Below, in pieces: positions 52,882-62,583 of a DNA stretch of 64,000 nucleotides. Under the pieces are notes generated by a model, which was not told where the DNA came from, did not search any database, and saw nothing but the letters and a program-made list of their open reading frames with translations. Source of the stretch: Parvibaculum sp963975745 (lineage in GTDB: Bacteria; Pseudomonadota; Alphaproteobacteria; Parvibaculales; Parvibaculaceae); the NCBI RefSeq assembly GCF_963975745.1, contig NZ_CAXBIB010000002.1, positions 1 through 64,000 of the forward strand. Reading direction: 5' to 3'. Made by a program: the position numbers and the translations under genes. Numbering within the stretch: position 1 is the first letter of the stretch; the number at the start of each line of letters is the position of its first letter.

Positions 52882-53972
52882 ACATCTCCTGGACGCTTTC
52901 GCGCTATCTGGCCCGACAGTTCCTGACCGTTGTCCTGATCACCTTCGCAGTATTTCTTTCTCTCATCTTCATGTTCGAACTGGTGGAACTGCTGCGGCGT
53001 GGCGCGGAGAAACCCGGCGTCACCTTCGGATTGCTGGCCTCAATGGCGCTGATGGAGTTGCCCCGCGTCGGTGGCAAGACGCTGCCCTTTGCCGTTCTGT
53101 TCGGCGGCATGGCGGCATTTCTCCGCCTCAGCCGCAACAACGAACTTGTGGTGGCGCGGGCGGCGGGCGTGTCGGTGTGGCAGATCATTGCACCGGCACT
53201 CGTCGTCACCTTCGTCATCGGCACATTCGTCGTCACGATCTACAATCCCGTTTCCGCAACATTGGCAACACAATACCGGCAGCTGGAATCGAAGTATCTC
53301 GATCAGCAGTCGAGCTTCCTCGCCCTCTCCTCGAACGGGCTTTGGTTGCGTCAGGCCGACTCGACCGGCCAGTCGGTCGTCCACGCATTGCGGATGGGCG
53401 AACAGGGTATCGAGCTGTATGACGTCACGATCTTTCTTTACGGCAATTCCAACAGCTTTCTCGGGCGGATCGACGCGCGCGAGGCCGTTCTCAAGGACGG
53501 CTATTGGGCTCTTCAGGAGGTCTGGGTCCTGCTGACCAATGATCAGCCGCGGCGGTACGAAACCTACGAACAGGAGACATCGCTGACGGCCGAACAGGTG
53601 CAGGATAGTTTTGCGCGGCCGGACACGATATCCTTCTGGGATCTTCCACATTTTATCGAGACAGCCGAGTCGGCGGGGTTTTCGGCCCGGCGCTACCATC
53701 TGCATTTTCACCAGATTCTGGCGACCCCGGTTTTGCTCTGCACCATGGTGCTGGTCGCCGCGGCGTTCTCGATGCGCACCGCCCGCTTTGGCGGCTTTGT
53801 TCAGGTCGTCATGGGCGGCATATTTTCAGGCTTTCTGGTCTATTTTCTCGGGGACCTGTCGATCGCTCTCGGCCTGTCGGGGATCCTGCCCACACTGCTG
53901 GCGGCCTGGGCACCTTCGGCGGTCGTCATGCTTTTGGGACTTGCGGTTCTCTTTCACCTCGAAGACGGTTAG
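52878..53972 (+). CDS. lptG: LPS export ABC transporter permease LptG
   Basis: Partner of LptF in LPS extraction. 364 residues from ATG 52878, coupled to lptF by a four-base overlap. Motifs LSRYLARQFLTVVLITFAVF, FAVLFGGMAAFLRLSRNNELVVARAAG in the coupling helix region, and a periplasmic domain with a jellyroll (LWLRQADSTGQSVVHAL). Followed by lptD after 52 bases, so both ends of the LPS bridge are made together. The ATPase LptB and LptA/C are elsewhere. Confidence 0.95.
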   Translation: MNISWTLSRYLARQFLTVVLITFAVFLSLIFMFELVELLRRGAEKPGVTFGLLASMALMELPRVGGKTLPFAVLFGGMAAFLRLSRNNELVVARAAGVSVWQIIAPALVVTFVIGTFVVTIYNPVSATLATQYRQLESKYLDQQSSFLALSSNGLWLRQADSTGQSVVHALRMGEQGIELYDVTIFLYGNSNSFLGRIDAREAVLKDGYWALQEVWVLLTNDQPRRYETYEQETSLTAEQVQDSFARPDTISFWDLPHFIETAESAGFSARRYHLHFHQILATPVLLCTMVLVAAAFSMRTARFGGFVQVVMGGIFSGFLVYFLGDLSIALGLSGILPTLLAAWAPSAVVMLLGLAVLFHLEDG

Positions 53973-54024
53973 ACATTAGGCGGGCCCCGGTACGAATCCC
54001 GGTGGCCGGGGAAAAGACGCAGAC

Positions 54025-56271
54025 GTGACACGGGGGCGATTGATGGGGTTTGGCGGCCGCTGCCTAGGCAAGGGCGGGCTCGTTATCAGCGCAGTGCTGG
54101 CATTTTGCCTTCACGGCGCGGGTCCCGTGTCAGCTCAGGACAAGACGCCAGCGCTCGCCGGTGCGCCAGAGCATTCGTTTCCGCAGTCGGGCGAAGTATT
54201 GATGCAGGCCGATGTGCTGGCCTATGACCGCGCGAGCCGCGTCGTCACGGCAACCGGCCATGTCGAGATCGCGTTCGGAAGCCGTGTCCTCCTTGCCGAT
54301 CGCGTCACCTATGACGAAACAACCGGCGTCGTCACTGCAGATGGAAATGTGTCCCTGCTCGACCCTCAGGGCGACGTGGCGTTTGCCGACCGTCTGGTCC
54401 TTCGGAACGAGATGAAGGATGGTGTGATCGAAACGCTCCGGATTCTGTTGAGCGACAATTCAAGGCTCGCCGGCCATGAGGTCGTCCGCTCCGGCGGCAA
54501 CATGACGACATTGCAACGTGCCGTCTACAGCCCCTGCGACATCTGCGAGGAAAAAGGCCAGACGACACCTCTCTGGCAGATCAAGGCGTTTCGCGTCATC
54601 CACAACAAGGAAGAGCAGCGCATCATCTATGAGGACGCGTTTCTGGAATTCTTCGGTGTTCCAGTGGCCTATGTGCCGTATTTCTCGCAACCCGACCCGA
54701 CCGTGAAGCGGCAGTCGGGCTTTCTGCCTCCCAAGCTCGCAAGTTCAACCGATCTCGGACAGGAAGTGGAAATCCCTTACTTCTGGGCCATTGCGCCGGA
54801 CAAGGACGTGACGCTGATGCCGCGCTTCACGACCAAAGAGGGCATTGTTTACAAAGGCGAGTATCGTCAGCGCGTCGAAAGCGGACAATTCGAGATGTTC
54901 GGCACTGGCACGTGGCCACGGACACAGACCGCAGGAACGCCAGGCGACGCCGACTTCCGCGGCAGTCTGTTCGGCAACGGCGATTTCGTCGTCGATGAGC
55001 ACTGGCGCTGGGGCTTTCGCTCGGAACTCGCGACGGACGATACCTATCTGCGCAAATATGACCTGTCCTCCGCGACGGATCTGATCAGCAACATCAATGC
55101 GCGATATGCAAATGGCCGCAACAGCTTCACGGCTGACGCCTATTACTTCCGCGGCCTGCTTGCAACAGACCAGAACGCAACGACACCATGGGTCGCGCCG
55201 ATCCTGCAATACAACTATTCCTATCCGGATCAGATCGCAGGCGGCAGGGTCGGACTTTCTGCCAATGCGATGGTGCTGGACCGACGGCAAGGCGCGAGTT
55301 CCCGCCGCCTTTCGGCCGCCGCCAGCTGGGACCGGCGCGAAACCACAGCCGGGGGCCTGGTCTACCGCCTCTTTGCGAATCTGCGTGGCGACTTCTATTC
55401 GGTGAGTGGCGTTCAGGATCCATCCCTGCCAGGCGTTACCTTCGAAAGCACAACAATCGCCCGCGGCCTGCCGACCATTGGAGCCGAATGGAGTTTCCCG
55501 ATGGTTCGTTCCGATGAAAACTTCCGGCAAGTCATCGAACCGATCGTCCAACTGATCTACTCACCCAATATCGGCAATACGGTCGAAATTCCGAACGAAG
55601 ACTCATTGAGCTTCGAATTCGACGATACCAATCTCTTCTCCGAAGACCGCTTCGCCGGACTTGATCGTTGGGAAACCGGCGCCCGAGCCAATGTTGGCGT
55701 CAAGTACGCTATTTTCACGCCCGATGGCGGTCAGGCATCGGCCATGATCGGGCAAAGTTATCGTGTCGAGGACAATACGAGTCTCGCGCCCGGCACGGGG
55801 TTGAGCGATCAGACGTCCGACTATGTCGGCCGCCTTGCCATTGCCCCATCAAATGACCTGCTGCTCTCCTATCGATTCCGGATTGACGACGAACGCTACA
55901 AGATCCGGCGCAACGAGGTTAACCTGCTTGGCACGGTCGATCGCGTCAGTGGACAGCTCGGATATGCTTATTTTGCGGCTGATCAGTCCGTGACATTCAC
56001 GTCGCGTGAAGAGGTTTTTCTTGGCGCAACCGTGAAACTCGACGATTACTGGCGCGTATATGGGCGAACGCGACATGACATCGCCAACGACAGGGCTGTG
56101 GCGAACCGGGTCGGGTTTGGATACGAGGACGAATGTTTCGATTTCTCGCTCAGCTTCAATCAGTCGTTTACGCGTGATCGCGATATAGAGCCCGAGACAT
56201 CCGTTATTCTGCAGATTACGCTGAAGACTCTCGGCGGAACCCAGGTTGCAGGAGCGACACCTAACGACTAG
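54025..56271 (+). CDS. lptD: LPS-assembly outer-membrane protein LptD
   Basis: Inserts LPS into the outer leaflet of the outer membrane. 748 residues from GTG 54025; ATG 54043 is an alternative start. Signal peptide, then an OstA/LptA-like jellyroll (about 55-160: VLAYDRASRVVTATGHVEI), then the C-terminal beta-barrel. Cysteines fit the usual disulfide arrangement: CDIC in the N domain and DECFDF near the C terminus. It is the likely client of the SurA encoded next and of the BepA/DsbA pair at 11-13 kb. Confidence 0.95.
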   Translation: MTRGRLMGFGGRCLGKGGLVISAVLAFCLHGAGPVSAQDKTPALAGAPEHSFPQSGEVLMQADVLAYDRASRVVTATGHVEIAFGSRVLLADRVTYDETTGVVTADGNVSLLDPQGDVAFADRLVLRNEMKDGVIETLRILLSDNSRLAGHEVVRSGGNMTTLQRAVYSPCDICEEKGQTTPLWQIKAFRVIHNKEEQRIIYEDAFLEFFGVPVAYVPYFSQPDPTVKRQSGFLPPKLASSTDLGQEVEIPYFWAIAPDKDVTLMPRFTTKEGIVYKGEYRQRVESGQFEMFGTGTWPRTQTAGTPGDADFRGSLFGNGDFVVDEHWRWGFRSELATDDTYLRKYDLSSATDLISNINARYANGRNSFTADAYYFRGLLATDQNATTPWVAPILQYNYSYPDQIAGGRVGLSANAMVLDRRQGASSRRLSAAASWDRRETTAGGLVYRLFANLRGDFYSVSGVQDPSLPGVTFESTTIARGLPTIGAEWSFPMVRSDENFRQVIEPIVQLIYSPNIGNTVEIPNEDSLSFEFDDTNLFSEDRFAGLDRWETGARANVGVKYAIFTPDGGQASAMIGQSYRVEDNTSLAPGTGLSDQTSDYVGRLAIAPSNDLLLSYRFRIDDERYKIRRNEVNLLGTVDRVSGQLGYAYFAADQSVTFTSREEVFLGATVKLDDYWRVYGRTRHDIANDRAVANRVGFGYEDECFDFSLSFNQSFTRDRDIEPETSVILQITLKTLGGTQVAGATPND

Positions 56272-56451
56272 CGGCGAATTCGCGCCAGGGCCCTCGCAAG
56301 CCCCTGAAAAGTGGTGCTTTTTGCCATAGACCGCCGGATCCGGACAGGTTGATTAGCGACCTGATTCAAGTATTCTGTCGGCCAGCGACACCGAGGAGAT
56401 CTAGGCATCACGCCTAAACGGGAGGGGCCTGCGGCCCTCAAGAAAGACGCC
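56272..56451. promoter_or_regulatory. lptD-surA intergenic region
   Basis: 180 bases. Two small hairpins precede surA: TAGGC-ATCAC-GCCTA (56402-56416) and a GAGGG/CCCTC stem with GCC-TGC-GGC (about 56423-56440). An internal promoter for surA-pdxA-rsmA may lie here, but no clear -35/-10 pair is seen. Confidence 0.35.
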
Positions 56452-57786
56452 ATGAAGTTAGAGATGTTAGCGGGCGCCAAAACGCTCGCCCGAGGCCTAC
56501 TACGCCGGTCAGTACTGAGATTGACGCTTGCCTGCTTCGTTGCTCTTGCCGCCCTGCCCGCCGACGCTGTGGACGCACAGGAGTCCCGCAGTGCAACCGA
56601 TTCTCAGGCAATTGCAGCGATCGTCAACGACCAGGTCATATCATCCTACGATCTCGACCAGCGCGTGCGCCTTGTCATGGTCAGTTCCGGTATCCCGAAT
56701 ACGGCGGAGAATGTGTCGCGAATCCGAGGCCAGGTGCTGCGCGCACTTGTCGATGAATATCTGAAAAGGCAGGAGGCACAACGCCTCAATATCCGGATCG
56801 AGCAGGCCGAGGTTGACTCTGCCCTGGAGCGCGTCGCGCAGCGTTCGAATATGACAGTCGCGCAGATCGAGGAGTTCCTTGAAGAGGGTGGCGTCTCGAA
56901 ATCGGCACTGGAAGCCCAGATTGCATCCGACATGGCCTGGCAGCGTGTCGTGCAACAGCAATTCGGCGGCCTTGTTACCGTCGGGCAGAATGAGATCGAT
57001 GAGGTGCTGCGCCGCCTGGAAGAAGAGGCAGACCAGCCGCGTTACCTCATATCCGAAATTCTCATCACCTTTGACAGCCCGGTGCATGCCGAAGAAATCT
57101 CTGCCGGGATACAACGTCTTGTCGAGCAGATACGCGAAGGCGCGCCCTTCGAAGGCGTGGCGCGGCAATTCAGTCAGTCGCCTTCGGCAGCCAATGGCGG
57201 CGATATCGGATGGGTGCACGCCAGCCAGCTTCCCGAAGGCGTCGGCAGCATCGTCACAAACATGCAACCCGGTATGGTCTCCGATCCGATCCGCACCGTG
57301 AATGGATTTTACATCATCCAGGTCCGCTCCATGCAGACCGGCACCGGGGCCGATCCGATGCGCGATCAGTATTCGTTGATGCAGGTTCTCCTTCCCTTGA
57401 CCCCGGATGCCGAGCCGGCCGCCGTCAATCGGCGTGCGCGCGAAGCGCAGGAGTTCCGATCGCAGGTGACGTCCTGTGAAGACGCACCGGCATTGATCCG
57501 GAAATATCTGAGCGGCACATCTTCGCCTCTACAACAGGTGATCGCCGGACAACTCGACCCGCGGACGCGCCAGGCCGTCGCCAGGACTGCGGTCGGCGGC
57601 GCAACAGAGCCTATCCGCAGCGAACGTGGTGTCGAGATGCTCGTGATCTGCGGACATCGGCCAGCACAAGGCGAGATGCCGACGCGGGCGCAGATCGACG
57701 ACACGCTTTACGAGCAGCAATTGTCGATGATGGGACGCCGTCACCTGCGCGATCTGCGGCGTGACGCCGTCGTTGTTTACCGCTGA
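56452..57786 (+). CDS. surA: Periplasmic chaperone and peptidyl-prolyl isomerase SurA
   Basis: Escorts outer-membrane proteins such as LptD to the Bam complex. 444 residues. Signal peptide about 1-43 (long, cleaved near DAVDAQ). N-terminal SurA domain (IAAIVNDQVISSYDLDQRVRLVM), one parvulin domain (about 195-297: ISEILITFDSPVHAEEI to NGFYIIQVRS) with GGDIGWVHASQLPEG, and a C-terminal helical segment. One parvulin domain instead of two is normal in this class. Confidence 0.95.
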   Translation: MKLEMLAGAKTLARGLLRRSVLRLTLACFVALAALPADAVDAQESRSATDSQAIAAIVNDQVISSYDLDQRVRLVMVSSGIPNTAENVSRIRGQVLRALVDEYLKRQEAQRLNIRIEQAEVDSALERVAQRSNMTVAQIEEFLEEGGVSKSALEAQIASDMAWQRVVQQQFGGLVTVGQNEIDEVLRRLEEEADQPRYLISEILITFDSPVHAEEISAGIQRLVEQIREGAPFEGVARQFSQSPSAANGGDIGWVHASQLPEGVGSIVTNMQPGMVSDPIRTVNGFYIIQVRSMQTGTGADPMRDQYSLMQVLLPLTPDAEPAAVNRRAREAQEFRSQVTSCEDAPALIRKYLSGTSSPLQQVIAGQLDPRTRQAVARTAVGGATEPIRSERGVEMLVICGHRPAQGEMPTRAQIDDTLYEQQLSMMGRRHLRDLRRDAVVVYR

Positions 57787-57821
57787 GGCCGGCGTATATC
57801 ATTCCGCCTGCCGAGGCCCGA

Positions 57822-58847
57822 ATGGGTGCAACGACCATGACGCGTGTTGCGGCCTCCGGCGGCGGCCTGCCGCTGGCCCTGACCATGGGCGAGCCCGCCG
57901 GTATCGGGCCCGAGATCACGATCAAGGCATGGTCCGCTCGCGAGGCGGCATCGCTGCCCTGCTTTTTCGTGACCGGCGATCCTGCGCTCTATCAGCAACT
58001 TGGCGTACCCGTGCATGTGATCGGACGGCCCGCCGAAGCGACCGCAGCATTTCCCCGTGCCCTGCCCGTTCTGCCGGTTCCGCTCGCCGAGCGGGCAAAA
58101 CCGGGCCGGCTCATTCCGGCCAATGCCCGTGCCGTGCTTGCCGCCATTGATCTTGCCTGCGACCTCGCAATGAACGGAATGGCAGACGGTCTGGTCACAA
58201 ATCCCATTCACAAGGGAACACTCTACGAAGCCGGGCTGCAACTGCCTGGCCACACGGAGTATCTGGCAGCACGCACCGGCACCACACATGTCGCCATGAT
58301 GCTTTCCTGTCCGGACCTGCGCGTCGTACCGGCCACTGTCCATATGGCGCTCAAGGATGTGGCAGCGGCGCTGAGCGTGGCCTCCGTTACCGAACAAGGG
58401 CGTGTCCTCGCGAGAGCCCTTCGCGACAGTTTCGGCATTGCACGGCCGCGTATCGCCGTGGCGGCGCTCAATCCGCATGCCGGCGAGGATGGGCATCTGG
58501 GCCGCGAGGAAATCGACATTATCGCGCCGGCCATCGCCGCCATACGGGCGAGCGAACCCTTTGCCGAGATATGGGGCCCGTCGCCGGCAGATACGCTTTT
58601 TCATGCCGATGCGCGCGCGCGGTATGACGCAGTTCTTTGCATGTATCACGACCAGGCGCTGATCCCGCTCAAGACGATCGATTTCGAACACGGGGTCAAT
58701 ACAACGCTTGGCTTGCCGATCATCCGTACCTCGCCCGACCACGGCACGGCGCTCGACATCGCCGGTCGGGGTATCGCCCATCCAGGCAGCCTCGTGGCCG
58801 CCCTGCAAGCCGCCGGCGAAATGGCACGCCGTCGGGCCGCGGCATGA
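57822..58847 (+). CDS. pdxA: 4-hydroxythreonine-4-phosphate dehydrogenase
   Basis: Oxidises 4-hydroxythreonine-4-phosphate in the DXP-dependent vitamin B6 pathway. 341 residues. Motifs: LALTMGEPAGIGPEITIKAW, VTNPIHKGTLYEAG with metal ligand His in GLQLPGHTEYLA, LNPHAGEDGHLGREEID, and YHDQALIPLKTIDFEHGVN. Start at 57822 is GTG/ATG-proximal (MGATTMTRVAAS); the internal ATG at 57837 is an alternative. Its stop overlaps the rsmA start (ATGA). Confidence 0.96.
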   Translation: MGATTMTRVAASGGGLPLALTMGEPAGIGPEITIKAWSAREAASLPCFFVTGDPALYQQLGVPVHVIGRPAEATAAFPRALPVLPVPLAERAKPGRLIPANARAVLAAIDLACDLAMNGMADGLVTNPIHKGTLYEAGLQLPGHTEYLAARTGTTHVAMMLSCPDLRVVPATVHMALKDVAAALSVASVTEQGRVLARALRDSFGIARPRIAVAALNPHAGEDGHLGREEIDIIAPAIAAIRASEPFAEIWGPSPADTLFHADARARYDAVLCMYHDQALIPLKTIDFEHGVNTTLGLPIIRTSPDHGTALDIAGRGIAHPGSLVAALQAAGEMARRRAAA

Positions 58848-59686
58848 CCGGCGCAATGCTGCCGCCGCTGCGCGAGGTGATCGCCCGACACGGGCTCGCC
58901 GCTCGCAAGGCGCTGGGACAGAACTTCCTTCTCGACCTCAACCTGACCGGCCGCATCGCACGGGTGGCCGGGCCGCTTGAGGGGCACGATGTCATCGAAG
59001 TGGGACCGGGACCGGGCGGCCTGACACGTGCGTTGCTCGACAACGGCGCCCGGCGCGTCATCGCCATCGAACGCGACAAACGCTGTATTGCGGCACTCGA
59101 AGAGGTCGCTGCCGCTTATCCGGGCCGCCTGACACTTGTCGAGGGTGACGCACTTGAAACGGACATGGCCGCACTGGTCGACCGCCCTGCCCGCATTGTT
59201 GCCAACCTGCCCTACAACATTGCGACGCCGCTGCTTGTGGGCTGGCTGCAAACCGAACCCTGGCCCCCCTGGTTTTCAAGCCTGACGCTAATGTTCCAGC
59301 GGGAAGTGGCAGAGCGGATTGTTGCCTTGCCGGGAAGCAAGGCCTATGGCCGGCTCGGCGTGCTGGCGCAGTGGCGGACAAGATCGCGGATTCTGTTCGA
59401 TGTCGATCGGCGCGCCTTCACGCCGCCACCATCCGTGACTTCGTCCATTGTCGAGCTTTTGCCGCGACAAGCGCCACTGGCCACGGCCGCCCCGCAGGCG
59501 CTTGAAAAGGTGGTAGCCGCCGCTTTCGGCCAACGTCGCAAGATGCTGCGCGCCAGTCTGAAATCGTTGGGGCGCGATCCTCTGGCGATGATCGCGGCAG
59601 CAGGCGCCCAGCCGACACAACGTGCCGAAGAGCTGACCGTTGAACAATTCTGTGCCCTGGCCCGGGCCTATGAGCGAGGCATCTGA
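58844..59686 (+). CDS. rsmA: 16S rRNA dimethyladenosine transferase
   Basis: Dimethylates two adjacent adenines near the 3' end of 16S rRNA, a late 30S maturation check (KsgA). 280 residues from ATG 58844. SAM site VIEVGPGPGGLTRALLDNGA, catalytic NLPYNIATPLL, and the C-terminal rRNA-binding helices (RRKMLRASLKSLG). End of the lptF-to-rsmA operon. Confidence 0.97.
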   Translation: MTGAMLPPLREVIARHGLAARKALGQNFLLDLNLTGRIARVAGPLEGHDVIEVGPGPGGLTRALLDNGARRVIAIERDKRCIAALEEVAAAYPGRLTLVEGDALETDMAALVDRPARIVANLPYNIATPLLVGWLQTEPWPPWFSSLTLMFQREVAERIVALPGSKAYGRLGVLAQWRTRSRILFDVDRRAFTPPPSVTSSIVELLPRQAPLATAAPQALEKVVAAAFGQRRKMLRASLKSLGRDPLAMIAAAGAQPTQRAEELTVEQFCALARAYERGI

Positions 59687-59791
59687 ACATCTGCCACCAA
59701 GGTTGGCAGGCTCGCGACCTCGTGCCACATTGTTGCTCAGAAGCGCGATGGCAGGATTGCTTCGCGTCAGGAAATCGAGGAGACCGCCCCA

Positions 59792-60841
59792 ATGAAGTCG
59801 GAAGCCATTGTCGAATACGGCCAAGCGCTCAAGATCGTCGAAAGCGAAACACCGAAGCCGACAGGGACGGAAGTGCTGCTGAAGGTGACACATTGCGGCG
59901 TCTGTCATTCGGACGTGCATATTCACGATGGCTATTTTGACATGGGCGGTGGCAACAAGCTTGATGTTCGCGGCGGTCGGCAATTGCCGTTCACGCTGGG
60001 CCATGAGATCGAGGGCGAGGTGATCGGCGTCGGGCCCGATGCCAAAGGCGTCGAAATCGGAACGCGACGCGTCGCCTATCCATGGATTGGCTGCGGCGAA
60101 TGCCCGACCTGCAAGCGCGGCGATGAGCATCTGTGCAACAAGCCCCGCAATCTCGGCATTCATGTTGCCGGCGGCTATGCCACCCATGTGATCGTGCCGC
60201 ATCCGCGCTACCTGATCGACTATACAGGCGTCGCGGACGGGCTCGCCGCAACCTATATGTGCTCGGGTCTGACCGCCTACGGCGCAATGAAGAAGCTTGG
60301 CGAAATCAGCGCCGAGGAACGCGTGATGGTCGTCGGACTTGGCGGCGTCGGGATGATGGGCCTGCAATTCGCCAAGGCGATGTTTCCCGCCGCACCGCTC
60401 GGCGCCGATGTCGACGACAGCAAGCTCCAGGCCGCCAAGGGCGCCGGTGCCCATGAGGTTTACAATCCCAAGGACCCCGAGGCGATCAAGAAAGTGCTGG
60501 CAGACACCAATGGCGGTGTGCCGGCTGCGGTCGATTTCGTCGGCTCGGAAGCTTCGCTCAAATTCGCGACCAGCATCGTGCGTAAGGGTGGCCATGTCGT
60601 CATCGTCGGCTTGTTCGGAGGTGGGTTCTCGATGCCGATTCCGATGTTCCCGATGCGTGCACTGACGATCGGCGGCTCCTATGTCGGCTCACTCGGCGAG
60701 ACGCATGAGATGATGGATCTGGTGAAAGCCGGCAAGATCGACCCGATCCCGGTCAGCGAACGTCCGCTCGGACAAGGCTCTCAGGCGCTCGACGATTTGC
60801 GCAAGGGTAGCGTAATGGGGCGTGTAGTATTGAAGCCTTGA
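59792..60841 (+). CDS. Zinc-dependent alcohol dehydrogenase
   Basis: 349 residues, MDR family. Catalytic zinc region THCGVCHSDVHIHDG with GHEIEGEVIGVG; structural zinc ligands GCGECPTCKRGDEHLC; NAD-binding VVGLGGVGMMGLQFAKAM. Closest in pattern to formaldehyde/alcohol or aryl-alcohol dehydrogenases; the substrate is not settled. It stands alone after rsmA, about 105 bases downstream, with a small CTGCCA/TGGCAG hairpin in the gap. Confidence 0.9.
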   Translation: MKSEAIVEYGQALKIVESETPKPTGTEVLLKVTHCGVCHSDVHIHDGYFDMGGGNKLDVRGGRQLPFTLGHEIEGEVIGVGPDAKGVEIGTRRVAYPWIGCGECPTCKRGDEHLCNKPRNLGIHVAGGYATHVIVPHPRYLIDYTGVADGLAATYMCSGLTAYGAMKKLGEISAEERVMVVGLGGVGMMGLQFAKAMFPAAPLGADVDDSKLQAAKGAGAHEVYNPKDPEAIKKVLADTNGGVPAAVDFVGSEASLKFATSIVRKGGHVVIVGLFGGGFSMPIPMFPMRALTIGGSYVGSLGETHEMMDLVKAGKIDPIPVSERPLGQGSQALDDLRKGSVMGRVVLKP

Positions 60842-60956
60842 GACGAGTTCCAGCAAGGCCGAGGTGCGGCCGCAACTTTCCGGAACCGAACAAGGCGATC
60901 ATTCAAAGGCAAGGCAGCGTGCATTCCGATATCGACATCCCGCCAATCGGAACGGA

Positions 60957-61802
60957 TTAACCCTGCAATTTCCTGAAGTGCTCGTAGACCACGAGATCGG
61001 CCTCGACCAGCGGCCGGGCCAATTCACGCGCCTCGTCATCAAGGGCGCGCGAAGCCGCCGTGCGATCCTGCCCATCGACGACAAGGTCCGCAGTCACGTT
61101 CACTCGCCGACCGCGCGGCGGCGGCGGAAGTCCGGCAACATGCGCCACTTTCGCGAAGGCCGCATCGAGATCGTCGTTGAAACCGATCAGGTCGAGCGTC
61201 GAAAGGTTGCGAATTGCGACCTCGGCGAGACGAAAACGCTCTACCTGCGTCTTCGGCAGAACATCGAGCGCCCCGGCAAACTGCCGGGTCAGGAAGTTAT
61301 CGGTATGTGTCCTGACGCGCGGGTCCCGGGAGGACAGAAACTCATGCAGTGACAGGTGCTGCATTTCATTGACGGCGTCTTCGCGCGGATAGTCCGGCGG
61401 CAGATTGACGATGAAATGATAAAGAGATCTCAGGCGATCATAGGGATCGCGAAGAATGGTGAAGGCATAGGTCCGCTCGTCGCGACATAGTTCGAAGGCC
61501 GACCACGGCATGTGTCCCATCACGTAGTCGGCGGCCTTTGCCTTCTCGACAAAAGCGTTCATGTTCATGCCGATGAAATCGTCATACCGTACCGTTCGAC
61601 CGCTCTTCTTCGAGCCCACATACTCCTTGAAGTATGAGTTGATCGAGTTTCCTCCGGTCTTGGGCGTGTGAATGAACACGACGCGCGGACGCCGCTTTCC
61701 TTTGATCCAACCTTCGAAAATTACCAACATCCGATACCGCAAGCGGCGCAGGGACTTCCTCACCCTCGCGTATACTCTCGATGCGAATGCCTGCCGGCGC
61801 AT
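60957..61802 (-). CDS. Sulfotransferase family protein
   Basis: 281 residues from ATG 61802 (MRRQAFASRVYARVRKS). PAPS-dependent sulfotransferase motifs: 5'-phosphosulfate loop HTPKTGGNSINSYF, and 3'-phosphate loop RDPYDRLRSLYHF. A basic N terminus without signal peptide. Carbohydrate-type sulfotransferases of this form modify surface glycans or nodulation-type factors. It is the last gene of the minus-strand polysaccharide unit, seven bases after the CmcI-like gene. Confidence 0.87.
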   Translation of the reverse strand: MRRQAFASRVYARVRKSLRRLRYRMLVIFEGWIKGKRRPRVVFIHTPKTGGNSINSYFKEYVGSKKSGRTVRYDDFIGMNMNAFVEKAKAADYVMGHMPWSAFELCRDERTYAFTILRDPYDRLRSLYHFIVNLPPDYPREDAVNEMQHLSLHEFLSSRDPRVRTHTDNFLTRQFAGALDVLPKTQVERFRLAEVAIRNLSTLDLIGFNDDLDAAFAKVAHVAGLPPPPRGRRVNVTADLVVDGQDRTAASRALDDEARELARPLVEADLVVYEHFRKLQG

Positions 61803-61809
61803 GGGCCGA

Positions 61810-62583
61810 TCACGCGGTTCGCGATGATGGCGCAACCCGCTGCAGCCAGGCATCGGGCCAATGCGTGATGTTGCCGGTGAGCGTCGACTCGTTGAACGGC
61901 CAGGCCGGCTCACCGAGGACGAAATCCGGATGACCTGCCACAAAGTCCCTCGCCGCGTTGGCTGGATTGTCCTTGTCCCAACTCGCCGTGCCCCGCGGCA
62001 CATCCGTCAGGTCGCGCATCAGACCGTCCGTCGCAACGATCCATGAACCTTCTGTCACCAGCGGCGCGTAGGCGTTCAACTCGTCCAGGACGTGCTGGTA
62101 GGAATGATCGGAATCGAGAACAACCAGAACCGTTTCATTCGGTCCGATTGCCGCCCGCACCTGGCCGATGATTTCCGGTGCCGTCGAAGAGCCCTCAATC
62201 AACGTGATGAGATCGGACAATGGATGTTCCTCGATCCGTTTTCGATTGTGAGGCCGAATTTCAATGTCGACAGCAATCACGCGCCCCTTGCCGAGCAGGC
62301 GGCAGAGGCTTGCGGAGAAAATCGCCGAACCGCCATGGGCAACACCCGTTTCGACGATCACGTCGGGCTTCAGCGCCGAAACGACCTCCTGATACCGGAT
62401 CATGTCCTCCGGCAGCTGGATGATCGGCACGCCAAGCCACGAAAAGCTATAGGAATACTTCTGGTTCCACCCCACCTTCACCCACAGGTCCGAGAGCAGC
62501 TTGAAGGCTTCATCGGTGTAGAGGCCGACCTTCTTGCCGTCCGCGTCCAGTGTCTGCGCCTTGGTATCAATGTTGATCTTCAT
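61810..62583 (-). CDS. CmcI/RmlM-like SAM-dependent methyltransferase
   Basis: 257 residues from ATG 62583 (MKINIDTKAQTL). The family, often labelled cephalosporin hydroxylase, contains SAM-dependent sugar O-methyltransferases: motif I IVETGVAHGGSAIFSASL, acidic VIAVDIEIRPHNRKRIEEHP and VLDSDHSYQHVLDEL with the metal site. In this context it is likely to methylate a sugar. It overlaps the end of the preceding C-methyltransferase gene by 17 bases. Confidence 0.85.
   Translation of the reverse strand: MKINIDTKAQTLDADGKKVGLYTDEAFKLLSDLWVKVGWNQKYSYSFSWLGVPIIQLPEDMIRYQEVVSALKPDVIVETGVAHGGSAIFSASLCRLLGKGRVIAVDIEIRPHNRKRIEEHPLSDLITLIEGSSTAPEIIGQVRAAIGPNETVLVVLDSDHSYQHVLDELNAYAPLVTEGSWIVATDGLMRDLTDVPRGTASWDKDNPANAARDFVAGHPDFVLGEPAWPFNESTLTGNITHWPDAWLQRVAPSSRTA

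Noticed and set aside
59691..59709. Terminator after rsmA
   Set aside because: The 6-base CTGCCA/TGGCAG stem has no T-run and sits in a weak context.
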